This document shows positions 1 to 9,068 of a stretch of 33,846 bases of DNA, one piece after another; position 1 is the first letter of the stretch; each line of letters begins with the position of its first letter. Both the position numbers and the translations under genes were made by a program. The stretch lies in contig JAFLBB010000053.1 of assembly GCA_017304135.1 (NCBI GenBank), positions 1-33,846 on the forward strand, given 5' to 3'. Below the pieces are notes generated by a model. It did not search any database. It saw only the letters and a list, made by a program, of their open reading frames with translations, and was not told the origin of the DNA. The DNA comes from Acidobacteriota bacterium. Lineage in GTDB: Bacteria > Acidobacteriota > Terriglobia > Bryobacterales > Bryobacteraceae.

Positions 1-2
1 GC

Positions 3-2096
3 TTTTCCGTGGAGCAGACGCTCAAGGGCCGTTCCGATGAGCTGAAGGAATACCTCATCGGCACGGAGGTGTTTGAGCGCTCCGCCGCCTTCGATCCGCG
101 CGTCGATACGATCGTCCGCACGCAGGCGCACCGCCTGCGGACGATCTTGGCTCACTATTATGAGACCGACGGCCGCGACGACCCCGTGTTGATCGATTTA
201 CCCAAGGGCTCGTATGTTCCTCAGTTCCGACACCACGAACCCATGCCCTTGCCCGCGGTGGCGGGTCATGAGGAAACGCCGACGGCGAAGACTGGTCATC
301 GTTGGAGTCTCTGGGCTGCCGGACTGGCAGCGGTGGGCCTTTCGCTCCTTGTTGTCCTCCTCATCCAGCGCGGCCTGCCCCTCGCCCAGGACACGCCTCT
401 CAGCCAACCCGCGCACCTCGGCCTGCCGCTGTTCGCCGCCGGCGGACTCGACGTCGACCGCGGCGCTCCTGTTCTCTCTCCCAGAGGCCGCTATGTCGTC
501 TTTCCCCTGATTGAGCCCTCCGGCGAGCGACGTTTGTGGATGCGCGCGCTGGAATCCATCAGTGCCCTGCCTCTGGCCGGATCGAGTGGCGGCTACCTGC
601 CGTTTTGGTCCCCTGACGAATCGCAAATTGGATTCTTCGCCGGTGGGCAAATGAAGATCTTCCGGCTGAGCGATGGCTCGGTTCGCGTGCTGTGCGACAC
701 CCCAATTGGACGCGGGGGCACATGGGCCGCCGACGGCACGATTCTGTTTGCTCCCCGCACCAGCGGAGCCGGCATCTACAAAATCTCCGAGGAAGGCGGT
801 ACGCCGGTCGCCGTTACGAAACTGGATGTCGAATCCGCCGAGAACGACCATCGCTGGCCCGAGTTCCTTTCCGATAGCCGCCACTTCGTTTACTCCAGCC
901 GGTCGCGCAGGCCGGGCAAGGGCGGCATTTTTCTGGCCTCCCTGGATGGGGGCGCGCCGGTGCGCCTTTCGCCCATCCAGTCGCAGGTCCATCACGCCCG
1001 GACTGCCGGCGGCGATTACCTTCTCTTTGCTCGCGACAACAGCATTCGCGTTCGTCGCCTCAACCTCGCCGCGGGGGCGCTGGAGGGGCCGGAAGCCACG
1101 CTGGCGGAAAACGTCAGCTATACGCCCGCCTCCGGCGCCGCCTTCTCCGTGGCCGGGGGGCGCATGCTGGCCTACCATACCGCGCACCGGGAGAAGTTCC
1201 GGCCCGTTGAGGTCGACCGTGCCGGCCGGGTGACCCGTGAGATCCTGCCGCCGGGCAGCTACGAGTCGATGACCGTCGACGCCCAGGCTCGCCGCATCGC
1301 CGTGGAAATGATGCCTGAGAAGGGTGAGAGCGACATCTATATCTCCGAACTGAACCGGCCCTCGCTGCTGAGGCTGAGCTTCGACGGCGGGGGGCATGGG
1401 GTCTGGTCGCGCGACGGGCGGTCGATGTTCTTCGGCAATCCGGTGGAGAGCCTGATCACGGTTTACAGCAAGCAAATTCAGGATCAGTCCCGCCCACGCG
1501 TCGTGTGGAGTTCCACCAATACAGTGTTCCCCACCGACGCTTCACCTGACGGACGCTTCCTGTGCGCCTTCGAAGACAACCCGGCCACTCTCATGGACCT
1601 GCTGCTCATTCCACTCCAGGGAACCCCCGAGGGCACGCCGCCACGGCCCATTCCTTTCCGCCGCACGCGCTTCAACGAACGGCACGGGTTTTTCTCTCCC
1701 GACGGCCGTCATCTCGCCTACACCTCTGATGAGTCCGGGCAGTTTGAGGTGTATGTAGAGTCCCTCGATGCCCTTTCCGGCGGCCGGGGAAGCCGGTGGA
1801 AGCTGAGCGGTTCCGGTGGCACCCACCCGCGCTGGAGTCCGGATGGAAAAGAGGTTTTCTTCATTTCCAACGACCGCATCCTGATGAGTGTGGCTCTGAC
1901 ACAAAGCCCTTCCGGCAGCATGCAGTTCGCCTCCCCAACCCGCCTCTTTGAGATTCACACCACCACAAGGGGCGATTTCAAGAGCCCCTATTCCGTCTCA
2001 CCAGACGGACGCAACTTCTTTCTCCTTGAGAACCGGACCGGGGTGCCCTCCATCCAGGTCCACCTGCTGACGGGATGGACAGCGCTGATCAAATAA
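3..2096 (+). CDS. PD40/TolB-like beta-propeller protein with acidobacterial N-terminal module (5' partial)
   Basis: The reading frame is open at the left window edge. The first possible start is a GTG at 9, but the module seen here (LKEYLIGTEVF, FDPRVDTIVR, LIDLPKGSYVP) normally has some 30-40 residues before it, so the true start probably lies outside the window. Roughly residues 98-121 form one hydrophobic helix (WSLWAAGLAAVGLSLLVVLL), suggesting a cytoplasmic N-terminal module and a propeller on the far side of the inner membrane. The remainder has repeated PD40/WD40-like blades: WSPDESQIGFF, WAADGTILFAP, WSRDGRSMFF, FSPDGRHLAYTSD and WSPDGKEVFFISND. Members of this family are common in Acidobacteriota and are thought to be sensory or regulatory, but no substrate is known. 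It is followed by a possible terminator and then the receptor operon. The blade identification is firm; the role is not. Confidence 0.85.
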   Translation, partial: FSVEQTLKGRSDELKEYLIGTEVFERSAAFDPRVDTIVRTQAHRLRTILAHYYETDGRDDPVLIDLPKGSYVPQFRHHEPMPLPAVAGHEETPTAKTGHRWSLWAAGLAAVGLSLLVVLLIQRGLPLAQDTPLSQPAHLGLPLFAAGGLDVDRGAPVLSPRGRYVVFPLIEPSGERRLWMRALESISALPLAGSSGGYLPFWSPDESQIGFFAGGQMKIFRLSDGSVRVLCDTPIGRGGTWAADGTILFAPRTSGAGIYKISEEGGTPVAVTKLDVESAENDHRWPEFLSDSRHFVYSSRSRRPGKGGIFLASLDGGAPVRLSPIQSQVHHARTAGGDYLLFARDNSIRVRRLNLAAGALEGPEATLAENVSYTPASGAAFSVAGGRMLAYHTAHREKFRPVEVDRAGRVTREILPPGSYESMTVDAQARRIAVEMMPEKGESDIYISELNRPSLLRLSFDGGGHGVWSRDGRSMFFGNPVESLITVYSKQIQDQSRPRVVWSSTNTVFPTDASPDGRFLCAFEDNPATLMDLLLIPLQGTPEGTPPRPIPFRRTRFNERHGFFSPDGRHLAYTSDESGQFEVYVESLDALSGGRGSRWKLSGSGGTHPRWSPDGKEVFFISNDRILMSVALTQSPSGSMQFASPTRLFEIHTTTRGDFKSPYSVSPDGRNFFLLENRTGVPSIQVHLLTGWTALIK

Positions 2097-2130
2097 TGAT
2101 TTCAATCAGATACGAGACGAGTGTAGCCGC

Positions 2131-2158
2131 CTCGTAACGGTTACGAGACTGTCTTTTT
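2131..2158 (+). terminator. Hairpin plus T-tract between the PD40 gene and the receptor gene
   Basis: A perfect inverted repeat (CTCGTAAC, one central G, GTTACGAG; 2131-2147) is followed by TTTTT at 2154-2158. The loop would have to open the innermost pairs, leaving about 6 bp of stem. It can be read as a weak intrinsic terminator of the upstream gene or as an operator-like palindrome. An additional TACGAG at 2111-2116 could compete for the left arm. Confidence 0.45.
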
Positions 2159-2192
2159 CCATCGCGGTCCCCCAGAATTGGCCTGTGCTCTC

Positions 2193-2200
2193 AGGGGGAG
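2193..2200 (+). promoter_or_regulatory. Ribosome binding site that sets the receptor start
   Basis: The purine run AGGGGGAG lies 7 nt before the ATG at 2208. The longer possible start, TTG at 2178, has no comparable site. The ATG at 2208 also gives a normal signal peptide, so this site decides the start. Confidence 0.65.
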
Positions 2201-2207
2201 CCCGTCC

Positions 2208-5200
2208 ATGAATCGACACTCGGAATGCCTGCGAATGATCCGTCCTTCCCGGCTCGGCCAAGCCGCTATCCTCGCTCTGGCCGTCCTCACCCAATTGATG
2301 GTGGTTGCGCCCCAGGCGTCAGCCCAGGTCCTCTATGGTTCGGTGGTGGGAATCGTCGCTGACCCTACCGGCGCGGCCGTGCCCAACGCCACCGTCCGGC
2401 TTACCAGCCAGACGACCGGGCTGGTCCGTGAGGTGCCCTCCGACGCCGAGGGCCGCTACTCGGTCCTGAACATGCTTCCCGGTCCCTACGATTTGAGCGT
2501 GAATGCGAAGGAGTTCCGGCCCGTCACCAGGACCGGGCTGGTGGTTGCCGCCAGCGTCGTCAGCCGTGTCGACTTGAAGCTCGAGCTGGGGACGGTGTCC
2601 GAGAGCATCTCGGTATCAGGCAGCAGCGCGACGCTGCAAACCGAAAAAGCCGACGTCCACGTGGAGCTGAACCCGCAGGCCCTCACCGAGCTGCCGCTGG
2701 CCAGCTACCGGAACTACCAGAGTTTCATCAACCTCACCCCCGGCGCCACACCGGCCGCGTTGCAGAATGCCGTCATGGATACGCCGCAGCGCTCGCTCAC
2801 GACCAACCTCAATGGGACGAACCGCAACTTCAACACCACGCGCGTGGATGGTGCGGCCAACATCTTCGTCTCACTCCCCCACCACGTCGCCTACATCCCG
2901 CCGGTGGAGACCATTGAGACCGTGAACGTCACCACCAGTTCGTTTGACGCCGAGCAAGGTATGGCCGGCGGCGGCGGCGTCACCGTGGTGACCAAATCGG
3001 GCACGAATGAGCTGCATGGCGTTGCCTTCATGTACTTCGATAACCAGGACCTGCGCGCCCGCAACTTCTTCCTGCGCCGGCCCAAGCCGGCCAGCAGTAC
3101 GAAGGTCCCCGGCGGCACGCTGGGCGGGCCTATCGTGAAGAACAAGCTCTTCTTCTTTGGCGGCTGGGAGGGGTTCCATGAACGCTCCGGCCAGGTGGCC
3201 AACCTCTCGGTTCCCACCGCTGACCAGCGGCGCGGCGATTTCAGCGCCCTGCCGGTGACTCTGTTTGACCATACGACCGGCGCCGCCAACGGCACCGGAC
3301 GCTCTCCGTTCCCGAACAACATCATCCCCGCCGCGCGTCAGAGCGGAGTTTCGCAAAAGATCATCGGGCTGCTGCCGCTTCCCAATGCCCCTGGAACGCT
3401 CACCAACTACTCCGCTGCCGGCACGCAGCGTCTCGACCGCAACAACTACGACGGCAAGATCAACTGGAACCGCAGTTCGAATCACACGATCTGGGGCAAA
3501 TACAGCCACATGGGCGCGCTGGTGGGCTGCGACTATGCGCTCGGCGCCGCAGGCGGGCCTGGACTCTGCAGCGCCGGGGTGGGCACGGCTGACACCACCG
3601 TTCACCTGGCCACCGTCGGCCACACCTGGGCGCTGAGCCCGACGCTGCTGCTGGATGGCACCTTCGGCATGATCCGCCTCGATACCATCGGCACCACCTC
3701 CGACTACGGCACCAACTTCGGCACCGATGTCTGGGGCATTCCCGGCACCAACGTCGGGCTCACTTCAGGTGACGAGCGCTACAGCGGCATGCCGACCATC
3801 CGCACGGACTTCGGCGATTGGGGCAACCCCTACAACTGGATGCCCATGTTCCGCGCCGACCGCAGCTACACCTTCTCCACCAACATCAGCAAAATGGCCG
3901 GAGCCCACGAACTGCGCGCCGGTTTCGACTTGATCAACCTTCACCTCAACACCTGGCAGCCTAACATCGGCGGCGGTCCGCGCGGGCTGATCACATTCGG
4001 AGGCGGCGTCACGGCATTGAACGGCGGCGCCGCGCCGAACTTCCTGAACTCATTCGCCAGCATGGTGCTTGGCCAGCAGTACAGCGTGTCCAAGAGCACG
4101 CAGGTGTACTTGCAGACGGCGCGCGAGTGGCAATACGGACTCTACGTCCGGGACCGCTGGCAGGTGAGCCGAAAGCTCACCGTCAACCTCGGGCTGCGCT
4201 ATGAGCTCTACCCGTTGATGACACGCTCCGACCGTGGCCTGGAACGCTGGGACCCCTTCACGAACAAGGTCTACCTCGGCGGCATCGGAGGCAATCCCAT
4301 GAACGCCGGCATCGACGTGAGCAAAAAGCTGTTCGCTCCCCGCGTCGGCATCGCCTACCGGCTCAGCGACAAGACGGTGATCCGCACCGGCTATGGAATG
4401 AACAGCGATCCGGCTTCCTTTGCCCGTCCGCTGCGCGCCATCTATCCCTCGGTGGTGGAGGCAACCTCGATTGGCGTCAACACCTTCACGCCTTTCCGGC
4501 CCGTCGAGCAGGGCATTCCGGCCATTCCCATCCCGGACATCTCCTCCGGCGTCATCAACCTCCCGGCGACGGTTTCCATGGGCCCGCGAAGCCCGTGGGG
4601 CGGCCTGATGAGCCGCGGCTACATTCAGTCGTGGAACTTCACGCTCGAACACCGGCTGCCGGCGGACCTCATCGGCGCCGCCGCCTATGTCGGCACCCAG
4701 TCCACCAAGATGCTCGCCGACCGCGACTTCAACGCCGCCGCTCCCGGCGCGGGCCAGCTCGGCCGGCCGCTCTATGCCACCATCGGCCGCGCCGTGGAAT
4801 CGCTCATGTGGGATAGCTGGGCAAGCAGCAACTACCACAGCCTGCAGCTCTCGCTGAACCGTCAGTTCTCCAACGGCCTGATGCTCAAGGGCGCCTACAC
4901 CTGGTCCAAGGCGATCAACATGACCGATGATGCCGCCTGGGCCGGCATGAGCTGGAACTGGGAACCGATGCTCGATCGCAACCGCGCCCGCGCCGGTTAT
5001 GACCGCACGCACATGCTCGTGATGGGCGCCAGCTACGAGTTCCCCTTCGGCCCCGGCAAGCGCCTGGCGTCCGAGGGGTGGGCCGCGCACCTGCTGGGCG
5101 GCTGGCAAACCAACGCCCTCTTCAGCGCCTACACGGGAACGCCGTTCACTGTGACCGCCTCGGGCACCTCCCTCAACGCTCCCGGCAACATCCAAACCGC

Positions 5201-5579
5201 CGACCAGGTGAAGGATACCGTCGAACGCACCGGGCGCATCGGCCCGGGCGAGCCGTTCTATGATCCCCTCGCCTTCCGCGCCATCACCACGGTCCGCTAT
5301 GGGTCGACGGGACGCAACATCCTCACCGGCCCCGGCATCGTGAACCTCGACTTCAGCCTGTTCCGGACCTTCTCGCTGAGTGAGCGCTTCAAGCTGGAGT
5401 TCAAGGCCGAGTCGTTCAACCTCACCAATACCCCGCATTTCATCAATCCGGGCGCCAATGTCTCCAACATGTCGTTGAATGGTGATGGTACGATCCGAAA
5501 CCTCGGCAACTTCCTCTCGGTGACCGCTGCCCAAGGCGACGAACGGCAGGTGCGCTTCGGATTGAGGCTGAGCTTCTAA
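2208..5579 (+). CDS. TonB-dependent receptor with N-terminal carboxypeptidase-regulatory-like domain (Oar-like)
   Basis: An outer-membrane receptor of 1123 residues. Residues 1-39 form a signal peptide (hydrophobic ILALAVLTQLMVVAPQ, cleavage after ASA). Residues 43-125 are a carboxypeptidase-regulatory-like beta-sandwich (VVGIVADPTGAAVPNATV, GRYSVLNMLPGPYDL). A TonB plug domain follows at about 140-260 (VETIETVNVTTSSFDAEQG, GGGGVTVVTKSGTNELHG). The rest is a predicted 22-stranded barrel ending in the aromatic terminus VRFGLRLSF. This architecture is greatly expanded in Acidobacteriota, where it is presumed to import oligosaccharides or other large ligands with TonB/ExbBD; the ligand cannot be read from sequence. 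It is the first gene of a tight four-gene operon, which suggests that the next three proteins handle the same substrate. No frameshift or missing segment is visible. Confidence 0.93.
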   Translation: MNRHSECLRMIRPSRLGQAAILALAVLTQLMVVAPQASAQVLYGSVVGIVADPTGAAVPNATVRLTSQTTGLVREVPSDAEGRYSVLNMLPGPYDLSVNAKEFRPVTRTGLVVAASVVSRVDLKLELGTVSESISVSGSSATLQTEKADVHVELNPQALTELPLASYRNYQSFINLTPGATPAALQNAVMDTPQRSLTTNLNGTNRNFNTTRVDGAANIFVSLPHHVAYIPPVETIETVNVTTSSFDAEQGMAGGGGVTVVTKSGTNELHGVAFMYFDNQDLRARNFFLRRPKPASSTKVPGGTLGGPIVKNKLFFFGGWEGFHERSGQVANLSVPTADQRRGDFSALPVTLFDHTTGAANGTGRSPFPNNIIPAARQSGVSQKIIGLLPLPNAPGTLTNYSAAGTQRLDRNNYDGKINWNRSSNHTIWGKYSHMGALVGCDYALGAAGGPGLCSAGVGTADTTVHLATVGHTWALSPTLLLDGTFGMIRLDTIGTTSDYGTNFGTDVWGIPGTNVGLTSGDERYSGMPTIRTDFGDWGNPYNWMPMFRADRSYTFSTNISKMAGAHELRAGFDLINLHLNTWQPNIGGGPRGLITFGGGVTALNGGAAPNFLNSFASMVLGQQYSVSKSTQVYLQTAREWQYGLYVRDRWQVSRKLTVNLGLRYELYPLMTRSDRGLERWDPFTNKVYLGGIGGNPMNAGIDVSKKLFAPRVGIAYRLSDKTVIRTGYGMNSDPASFARPLRAIYPSVVEATSIGVNTFTPFRPVEQGIPAIPIPDISSGVINLPATVSMGPRSPWGGLMSRGYIQSWNFTLEHRLPADLIGAAAYVGTQSTKMLADRDFNAAAPGAGQLGRPLYATIGRAVESLMWDSWASSNYHSLQLSLNRQFSNGLMLKGAYTWSKAINMTDDAAWAGMSWNWEPMLDRNRARAGYDRTHMLVMGASYEFPFGPGKRLASEGWAAHLLGGWQTNALFSAYTGTPFTVTASGTSLNAPGNIQTADQVKDTVERTGRIGPGEPFYDPLAFRAITTVRYGSTGRNILTGPGIVNLDFSLFRTFSLSERFKLEFKAESFNLTNTPHFINPGANVSNMSLNGDGTIRNLGNFLSVTAAQGDERQVRFGLRLSF

Positions 5580-5592
5580 GGAAGGACGCGAC

Positions 5593-7668
5593 ATGACCGC
5601 ATTTCGCACCGTAATCGCTGGAGTGTGCCTGCTGGCATTGCTGCCCTCCCCCGCGGCCGCGTCTGACCGCTTCGGCAAGGAACTGGAGATCTCCGGTACG
5701 CTCGGCGTGGGGCCTGCCTTCGACGCCGTGGTGGACGGCGGGCACCTCTACGTGATCGCCGGCGGGGCGTTGCATGTGGCCTCGCTGGCTGACCCCGCCA
5801 AGCCGAAGTTGATCGCCAAACTGGAGGGCCTCGGGCACGTCCGCCAGATGGTGGTCCGCAAGGGCATCGCTTATGTCACCGCCCGCGAAGATGGCTTCTT
5901 TCTCATCGATGTCAGCAACCCCGCGCGGCCAAGCCTGATCACCCACTACGACACCATCGAGCTGGCCACCGGCCTCGCGCTTTCCGGCGACATCGCCTTC
6001 ATCGCCTGCCGCCATGCCGGAGTGGAACTCATCGACATCTCCAACCCCAAACAGCCCCGGCACCTCAGCACGCTCCGTGTAGGCGAAGCGCAATCGCTCG
6101 CCGCTGACGGTGAGTACATGTACATCGGCGTGTGGGCGACCCGGGAACTCGTCATCGCCGACGTGCGCGACCCGCGCAGGCCTAAGCAGGTGTCGCGCAC
6201 TCCGTTGGACGGCTATGGCGACGGCGTGGCCATCCGCGGCAACATTGCCTACGCCACCACCGGTCACCATTCCGCCGAATCGGGCAAGATCCGCCCCACC
6301 GCCGGGCAGCCCGGCTACGGCAAGGGCCATGGGCTGGAAATCTTCGATGTCACCGACCGTGCACACCCCAAACTGCTTTCGCGCACCAAGTTTCCGGTCT
6401 TCTATGGCCTCTACATGGACACCTGGCGCGTGCGCCTCTCCGGCAACCTTGCCTTTGTCAACGACACCTATAACGGCATCTTCGTCTTCGACATTGCGGA
6501 TCCGAAAGCCCCGCGCGTGCTGGCCCACAGGCAGTTGCCTGTCGTGCCCGGCATCGGCGACGGCGACCTCCCCGTGGAGGCGCAGCCGGGCCCGGCCGTC
6601 GGGCTTGCCCTGACGAAGGGCTACCTCTACATCGCCGGCTCGTGGAGCGACGTCCACATTGTGCCCGCTCCCAAGCTGGCGGCGCCCATGGATACTCCTC
6701 CCGCCTTCGCGCTTTCCGCCCGGCCGCAAACGAAACCGCTCCAAACGAACCCTGGCCTCTACAGCCCCGGCGGGCAGGTCTACGCCGTCGACCCCTGGAA
6801 GAAGGATGCCGCAGGCAAGTCACTGTTGCTGGTTGCCGCCGGTATGGCCGGACTCCATGTGGTCCGGCTCGATGGCCGCATGGAGCAGGTGGCGGCCTAC
6901 CCCACGAAGGGCTTCGCCTGCTCGGTCGGCCACCACGGCGACACAGTCTACGTCGCCGAGGGTATGGGCGGCTTGGGTGTCTACCAACCTGACGCCGCCG
7001 GCCGCCTGCGGGAAGTGGCGCGCTATCGCGTGCCCGGATACTCCACGCAGCAGGTGGTCATCTCGCCGGCGGGCAATCGCGCCCTGGTCCACATTGGCAT
7101 GAATCGCCTTCACATTCTCGACGTGACCGACCCACACCGGCCGGCGCGTCTCACCGAGGACCTGCACCCGGGACTCTTCTATCAACGCGCCATACCGCTC
7201 TCGTTCGCCGCCCGGCGCTACTCCCTGGTCACCTGGACCGTCTCCGGCCCTTTTCTCTTTGACCTCAGTCCGGATGCCCCGCCGCGCTTCACGGGCCTTC
7301 AATACCCGTTCCGCATCGGCACCGAAAATGGAGCCGCCGCCGACGGAGACAAGTGGCTGGTCACGACGGCCGGCAATTACTTTGCGCTCGCCCCGGGAGA
7401 AAAGCGCCCTCCGCGGGAGATCGGGCTGGTCGGCATCGATGGTCATGATTTGAGCGGTAAACCAACTCTTTACGGCAACACCCTGTTCATCGCCAACGCG
7501 CTGACCGGTCGCGTTTCAGCCGTCGACGTCTCTGACCGCGCGCGGCCGAAGCTGCTGTCCACCCTCGAACTGCCCGAGCATCCCGGCCACATCATCGAGC
7601 ACGAAGGGAAGGCTCTTGTGCCCGCCGGCTATCAGGGCCTCCTGCTCTGGGACTACCGCCGCCAGTAA
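5593..7668 (+). CDS. Exported LVIVD-repeat beta-propeller protein
   Basis: A protein of 691 residues with a signal peptide (TVIAGVCLLALLPSPAAA, cleavage near residue 24). It carries many copies of the LVIVD-type blade, in which a hydrophobic strand is followed by 'D(I/V)SNPxxP': FFLIDVSNPARPSLI, VELIDISNPKQPRHL, LVIADVRDPRRPKQV, IFVFDIADPKAPRVL, LHILDVTDPHRPARL and VSAVDVSDRARPKLL. Such repeats form surface or periplasmic beta-propellers that bind ligands or proteins; catalytic activity is not expected. The start is supported by GGAAGGA about 7 nt upstream, 13 nt after the receptor stop. Its place between the receptor and the two unknown exported proteins suggests a substrate-binding or scaffold role, which is inference. 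Confidence 0.85.
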   Translation: MTAFRTVIAGVCLLALLPSPAAASDRFGKELEISGTLGVGPAFDAVVDGGHLYVIAGGALHVASLADPAKPKLIAKLEGLGHVRQMVVRKGIAYVTAREDGFFLIDVSNPARPSLITHYDTIELATGLALSGDIAFIACRHAGVELIDISNPKQPRHLSTLRVGEAQSLAADGEYMYIGVWATRELVIADVRDPRRPKQVSRTPLDGYGDGVAIRGNIAYATTGHHSAESGKIRPTAGQPGYGKGHGLEIFDVTDRAHPKLLSRTKFPVFYGLYMDTWRVRLSGNLAFVNDTYNGIFVFDIADPKAPRVLAHRQLPVVPGIGDGDLPVEAQPGPAVGLALTKGYLYIAGSWSDVHIVPAPKLAAPMDTPPAFALSARPQTKPLQTNPGLYSPGGQVYAVDPWKKDAAGKSLLLVAAGMAGLHVVRLDGRMEQVAAYPTKGFACSVGHHGDTVYVAEGMGGLGVYQPDAAGRLREVARYRVPGYSTQQVVISPAGNRALVHIGMNRLHILDVTDPHRPARLTEDLHPGLFYQRAIPLSFAARRYSLVTWTVSGPFLFDLSPDAPPRFTGLQYPFRIGTENGAAADGDKWLVTTAGNYFALAPGEKRPPREIGLVGIDGHDLSGKPTLYGNTLFIANALTGRVSAVDVSDRARPKLLSTLELPEHPGHIIEHEGKALVPAGYQGLLLWDYRRQ

Positions 7669-7674
7669 GCTCTT

Positions 7675-9066
7675 ATGCGCACCCCCCCCTGGAGTCCTTC
7701 GCGCCGCCGCTTCCTGGCGGGCGCATTGCTAAATACCGCCTCCGCCCCTGCCGCCGAAGCCACGCCTGTGGACGAGCGTGACTCGATGCACGCGGCACAG
7801 GAAGAGATCTGGCGCCGGTTTATCGATCCCAAGCACGGCACTTTCTACGACTACGTCACGCCTTCCGGCGAGATCCGAATTCCCACCCCAGAGGAATGCG
7901 CCTCGGGCAAGCCCAACGCCCTCGGTTGGTCGAGCCCGATCGAAAACGGCGCGTTCTTCGGCGGCTTGTATCTGGATGCGCTGTGCAACCGCTGGCAGCA
8001 AACGCGCGAAGCAGCGACCGCCCGGCGCGCACGGACCATCGCCTCGGGACTCGTCCAGCTCGCAAGCATCGGGTCAACGCCCGGCTTCGTCGCCCGCGGC
8101 ATCTCCACCGATGGCGCAAGCCACTATGCCGCCAGTTCGAGCGATCAGACATTTCCCTGGTTTTACGGGCTCTGGCGCTATTGCCGGTCCGGCTTGCCTG
8201 CCACCGCTGAGCGCGCCAAGGTGGAAGGCTTGCTGGAACGCGTCATCACGGCGATTGAAGCCAACGCCTGGTGCATGCCATGCGACCGCCCAAACTTCGG
8301 ACACTTCGGCCGCTGGCTGGGCGGGTTCGCCGGCTCCAAGGGAATCCTCACCGGCGCCGAACCGGACTTCGATGCCGCCGCCAGGCTTCTCTTCGTACAC
8401 CGCGCCCTCCACCAGGTGACCGGCGAAAAGCGCTGGCTCGCCGGCTACCACACCCTGCTCCGGGAGCGCGCCAGCGACTCGGCCCGTTCCCGCCTCGATG
8501 TCATCACCGCCGGTGTCCCCTACGTTCCACCTGGTACGCCCGCGCGCTTCCCGGCAAGTCCAGCCATTTGGACCTCGGCCAGCTCTCAGGCTGGCCTCCG
8601 GGCTCTTCTTGAGCTCGAGGACGACCCCGAGCTTCGCGCCGGCTTCCAGCAAGGCCTATCGGCCAACGCCCGTCGCGTGCTTCCTTATATCGAGCTCGCC
8701 GGCTCCTACGACAACGCCCAAGCCGACAACTACACCGCCGACTGGCGGCCGCTCAACAGCCATTGGTCGCCCCAAGCCAGTATCGAGGAGGCCGTGCAAC
8801 TCGGCAACCGGCAAAAACCCGTCTGGCTGGCCCTTTCCCCGCGCCGCGTGCGCGAGACCGAACAGATGCGCGATCCACTGTTTGCCGCCTGGATCGTGGC
8901 TCTGAGCGGGGACGAGGCCGTCCGGCGTCAGGCCCGTCCCGCCATCCGGCGCGCGCTCTGCCACTTCGATTGGAAACGCCTCTTCACCTCGCTCTTCTTT
9001 ATGGCCGAATGCGCTTATTACGAACTCCGCGATGCGGCCCCTGCCGCACGGAGCGCGGGAGGCTGA
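7675..9066 (+). CDS. Uncharacterised exported protein, first of a tandem paralogous pair
   Basis: A protein of 463 residues beginning with a twin-arginine-like leader (SRRRFLAGALL followed by an Ala-rich stretch), so export by Tat is likely. I do not recognise the family by name. The body is mainly helical with conserved aromatic and acidic blocks also found in the next gene: [77 protein letters not shown] and [10 protein letters not shown]. The alternation of helices with Trp/Asp/Glu-rich loops recalls (alpha/alpha)6-toroid carbohydrate enzymes, but no catalytic assignment can be made. The ATG lies 6 nt after the preceding stop with a poor ribosome binding site, so translational coupling is likely. 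The operon context with a TonB receptor fits degradation or modification of an imported compound. Confidence 0.75.
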   Translation: MRTPPWSPSRRRFLAGALLNTASAPAAEATPVDERDSMHAAQEEIWRRFIDPKHGTFYDYVTPSGEIRIPTPEECASGKPNALGWSSPIENGAFFGGLYLDALCNRWQQTREAATARRARTIASGLVQLASIGSTPGFVARGISTDGASHYAASSSDQTFPWFYGLWRYCRSGLPATAERAKVEGLLERVITAIEANAWCMPCDRPNFGHFGRWLGGFAGSKGILTGAEPDFDAAARLLFVHRALHQVTGEKRWLAGYHTLLRERASDSARSRLDVITAGVPYVPPGTPARFPASPAIWTSASSQAGLRALLELEDDPELRAGFQQGLSANARRVLPYIELAGSYDNAQADNYTADWRPLNSHWSPQASIEEAVQLGNRQKPVWLALSPRRVRETEQMRDPLFAAWIVALSGDEAVRRQARPAIRRALCHFDWKRLFTSLFFMAECAYYELRDAAPAARSAGG

Positions 9067-9068
9067 CC

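Noticed and set aside
4050..5678. Long minus-strand open frame of 542 codons opposite the TonB receptor
   Set aside because: It is antisense to a clear gene in GC-rich DNA, is rich in Gly/Ala/Arg/His without domains, and has no start signals. The same applies to 198-1475, 15994-17673, 23800-25443 and 25942-26910 on the minus strand.
8763..9068. N-terminal extension of the second paralogue into the first gene
   Set aside because: It would overlap 100 codons of a conserved gene in another frame, while the ATG at 9069 has a good ribosome binding site and gives a Tat-like leader as in the sister protein.
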